Below are positions 4,916 through 5,732 of a stretch of DNA of 5,732 nucleotides, in pieces (the first letter of the stretch is position 1; each line of letters opens with the position of its first letter). Under the pieces are notes generated by a model. The model was not told where the DNA came from. It worked only from the letters and a program-made list of their open reading frames with translations, and searched no databases. The translations under genes and the position numbers were made by a program. This stretch comes from Burkholderiales bacterium (GTDB taxonomy: Bacteria; Pseudomonadota; Gammaproteobacteria; Burkholderiales; CAIKXV01). The DNA is taken from positions 1 through 5,732 of the forward strand of contig JAIENF010000801.1 of NCBI GenBank assembly GCA_019751575.1, in the 5' to 3' direction.

Positions 4916-5731
4916 TCAGGTGAAGAGCCTGCGCTCCGGTGGCGCAGGTCTTTCCACCCGCAACGGCTGCGGCACTTCGCAGCGCAGGTAGCGTCCCGAC
5001 CCGGGGGCGGCGTGCAGATTGCCGCCCTCTACGATGATCTCCCCTCGCCGGACGACGGTCACCGGCCAGCCGCGCAGCTCCCGTCCCGCATAAGGCGTGT
5101 ACCCGACATTGTCGTGCAGCATCGACCAGTCGACGGTCGTTCGCCGCTCCGGGTCCCACAGGACGATGTCGGCATCGGAGCCGACGGCAAGTGTCCCCTT
5201 GCGCGGGTGCAGCCCATACATGCGCGCATGGTTCGTCGCGGTCAGCGCGACGAACTCGTTGATCGTGATCCGGCCGGTCATCACTCCTTCGGAGAACAGC
5301 AGGGGCAGGCGCAGTTCGATGCCCGGCACGCCGTTTGCCATCTCCTTGAACGTGGTGTCCGCACCCAGCGGCAGCTTGCCGCTGGTGTCGAAACGGTAGG
5401 GGGCATGGTCGGACGAGAACAGTTGCAGCGTGCCATTCTGCAACCCGCGCCACACGGATTCCTGCGCGGCCGCGTCGCGAGGCGGTGGGCTGCAGCACCA
5501 CATCGCGCCCTCCATGCCTGGCCTGTCGGTGTCCGCGGCGGTCAGGAAAAGGTATTGCGGGCAGGTCTCGCCGTGCACCTTGACGCCCAGGGTCTGTGCC
5601 GCCCGGATATGCCCGATCGCGGTCGGATCGGAAACATGCACCAGCAGCAACGGCTGCTCGAGCAGCGTGGACAGGGCGATCACGCGGTGCGTGGCCTCGG
5701 CCTCGGCCACGGGCGCGTGCGCGACGGTGTG
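4916..5731 (-). CDS. Dihydropyrimidinase / D-hydantoinase family amidohydrolase, C-terminal part (5' end outside window)
   Basis: Zinc-dependent cyclic amidohydrolase that opens dihydropyrimidine or 5-substituted hydantoin rings to N-carbamoyl amino acids; cytoplasmic, usually tetrameric. The last 271 residues are present; about 200 are missing, including the HxH metal pair, the carboxylated Lys and the first bridging His. The GTG at 5708-5710 is internal, because the frame stays open to the edge. Visible marks by fragment residue: VHVS (31-34) with metal ligand His32; GETCPQYLFL (54-63); CSPPPRD (80-86), with Ser81 at a substrate-contacting position; SSDHAP (106-111) with metal ligand Asp108; NGVPGIELR (133-141), with Asn133 at the other substrate position; PRKGTLAVGSDADIVLWDP (176-194); and YTPYAGRELRGWP (211-223). 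This pattern separates it from allantoinase and dihydroorotase. It converges on mscL with a 7-bp gap. Racemase-family genes nearby fit a hydantoin-type pathway, but they are not in one operon here. Hydantoin versus dihydropyrimidine preference cannot be read. Confidence 0.93.
   Translation of the reverse strand, partial: HTVAHAPVAEAEATHRVIALSTLLEQPLLLVHVSDPTAIGHIRAAQTLGVKVHGETCPQYLFLTAADTDRPGMEGAMWCCSPPPRDAAAQESVWRGLQNGTLQLFSSDHAPYRFDTSGKLPLGADTTFKEMANGVPGIELRLPLLFSEGVMTGRITINEFVALTATNHARMYGLHPRKGTLAVGSDADIVLWDPERRTTVDWSMLHDNVGYTPYAGRELRGWPVTVVRRGEIIVEGGNLHAAPGSGRYLRCEVPQPLRVERPAPPERRLFT
4928..4954 (+). terminator. Probable rho-independent terminator of mscL
   Basis: CCTGCGC (4928-4934) pairs perfectly with GCGCAGG (4942-4948) across a 7-base loop and is followed at once by TCTTTCC. 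The preceding GAAGAG can extend pairing weakly with the TCTTT. The stem begins 20 bases after the mscL stop. The T-rich run is short and interrupted, so strength is uncertain. The element lies inside the coding sequence of the convergent hydantoinase, near its C-terminus. Confidence 0.55.
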
Positions 5732-5732
5732 G

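Noticed and set aside
5708..5710. GTG as a start codon for the hydantoinase
   Set aside because: The frame stays open to the window edge, and the family's N-terminal metal-binding half is missing, so this codon is an internal Val.

Overview
The window is high-GC, gene-dense bacterial chromosome with short intergenic gaps and strong G/C bias at third codon positions. The gene content (a GPx-type peroxidase, MscL, Asp/Glu-racemase paralogues, a Burkholderiales-style D-2-hydroxyacid dehydrogenase and a hydantoinase) suggests a betaproteobacterium, probably Burkholderiales. That assignment rests on family resemblance, not on any marker gene. I see no mobile element, CRISPR array, tRNA or rRNA.

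Layout from left to right. (1) The 3' end of a glutathione peroxidase gene (+) enters from the left edge. (2) After an 80-bp gap comes a three-gene, same-strand block that looks like an operon: an NAD(P)-dependent aldehyde dehydrogenase of the succinate-semialdehyde-dehydrogenase type, a D-2-hydroxyacid dehydrogenase starting at TTG, and an Asp/Glu/hydantoin-racemase superfamily protein (gaps of 30 and 48 bp). (3) A second, paralogous racemase-family gene lies on the minus strand, and its 3' end overlaps the first tail-to-tail by 20 bp. (4) A 172-bp divergent intergenic region with several short palindromes and repeats separates it from mscL (+), the large-conductance mechanosensitive channel. 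(5) mscL converges, with a 7-bp gap, on the 3' part of a dihydropyrimidinase/D-hydantoinase gene (-) that runs off the right edge. A probable mscL terminator hairpin sits inside the coding tail of that hydantoinase gene.

Functional reading. Apart from the peroxidase fragment and MscL, the genes look like small-molecule catabolism: cyclic amide (hydantoin or dihydropyrimidine) hydrolysis, enolate-type chemistry at an acidic carbon (racemase superfamily), 2-keto/2-hydroxyacid redox, and aldehyde oxidation. No substrate can be fixed from sequence alone.

The point most worth following is the active-site pattern of the two racemase-family proteins. The plus-strand copy has Gly where the first catalytic Cys of hydantoin racemases sits and keeps the second Cys, the same Gly/Cys layout known from arylmalonate decarboxylase. 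The minus-strand copy has Ala and Gly at the two Cys positions. Neither is therefore expected to be a standard two-cysteine racemase, although both would probably be labelled as one automatically.
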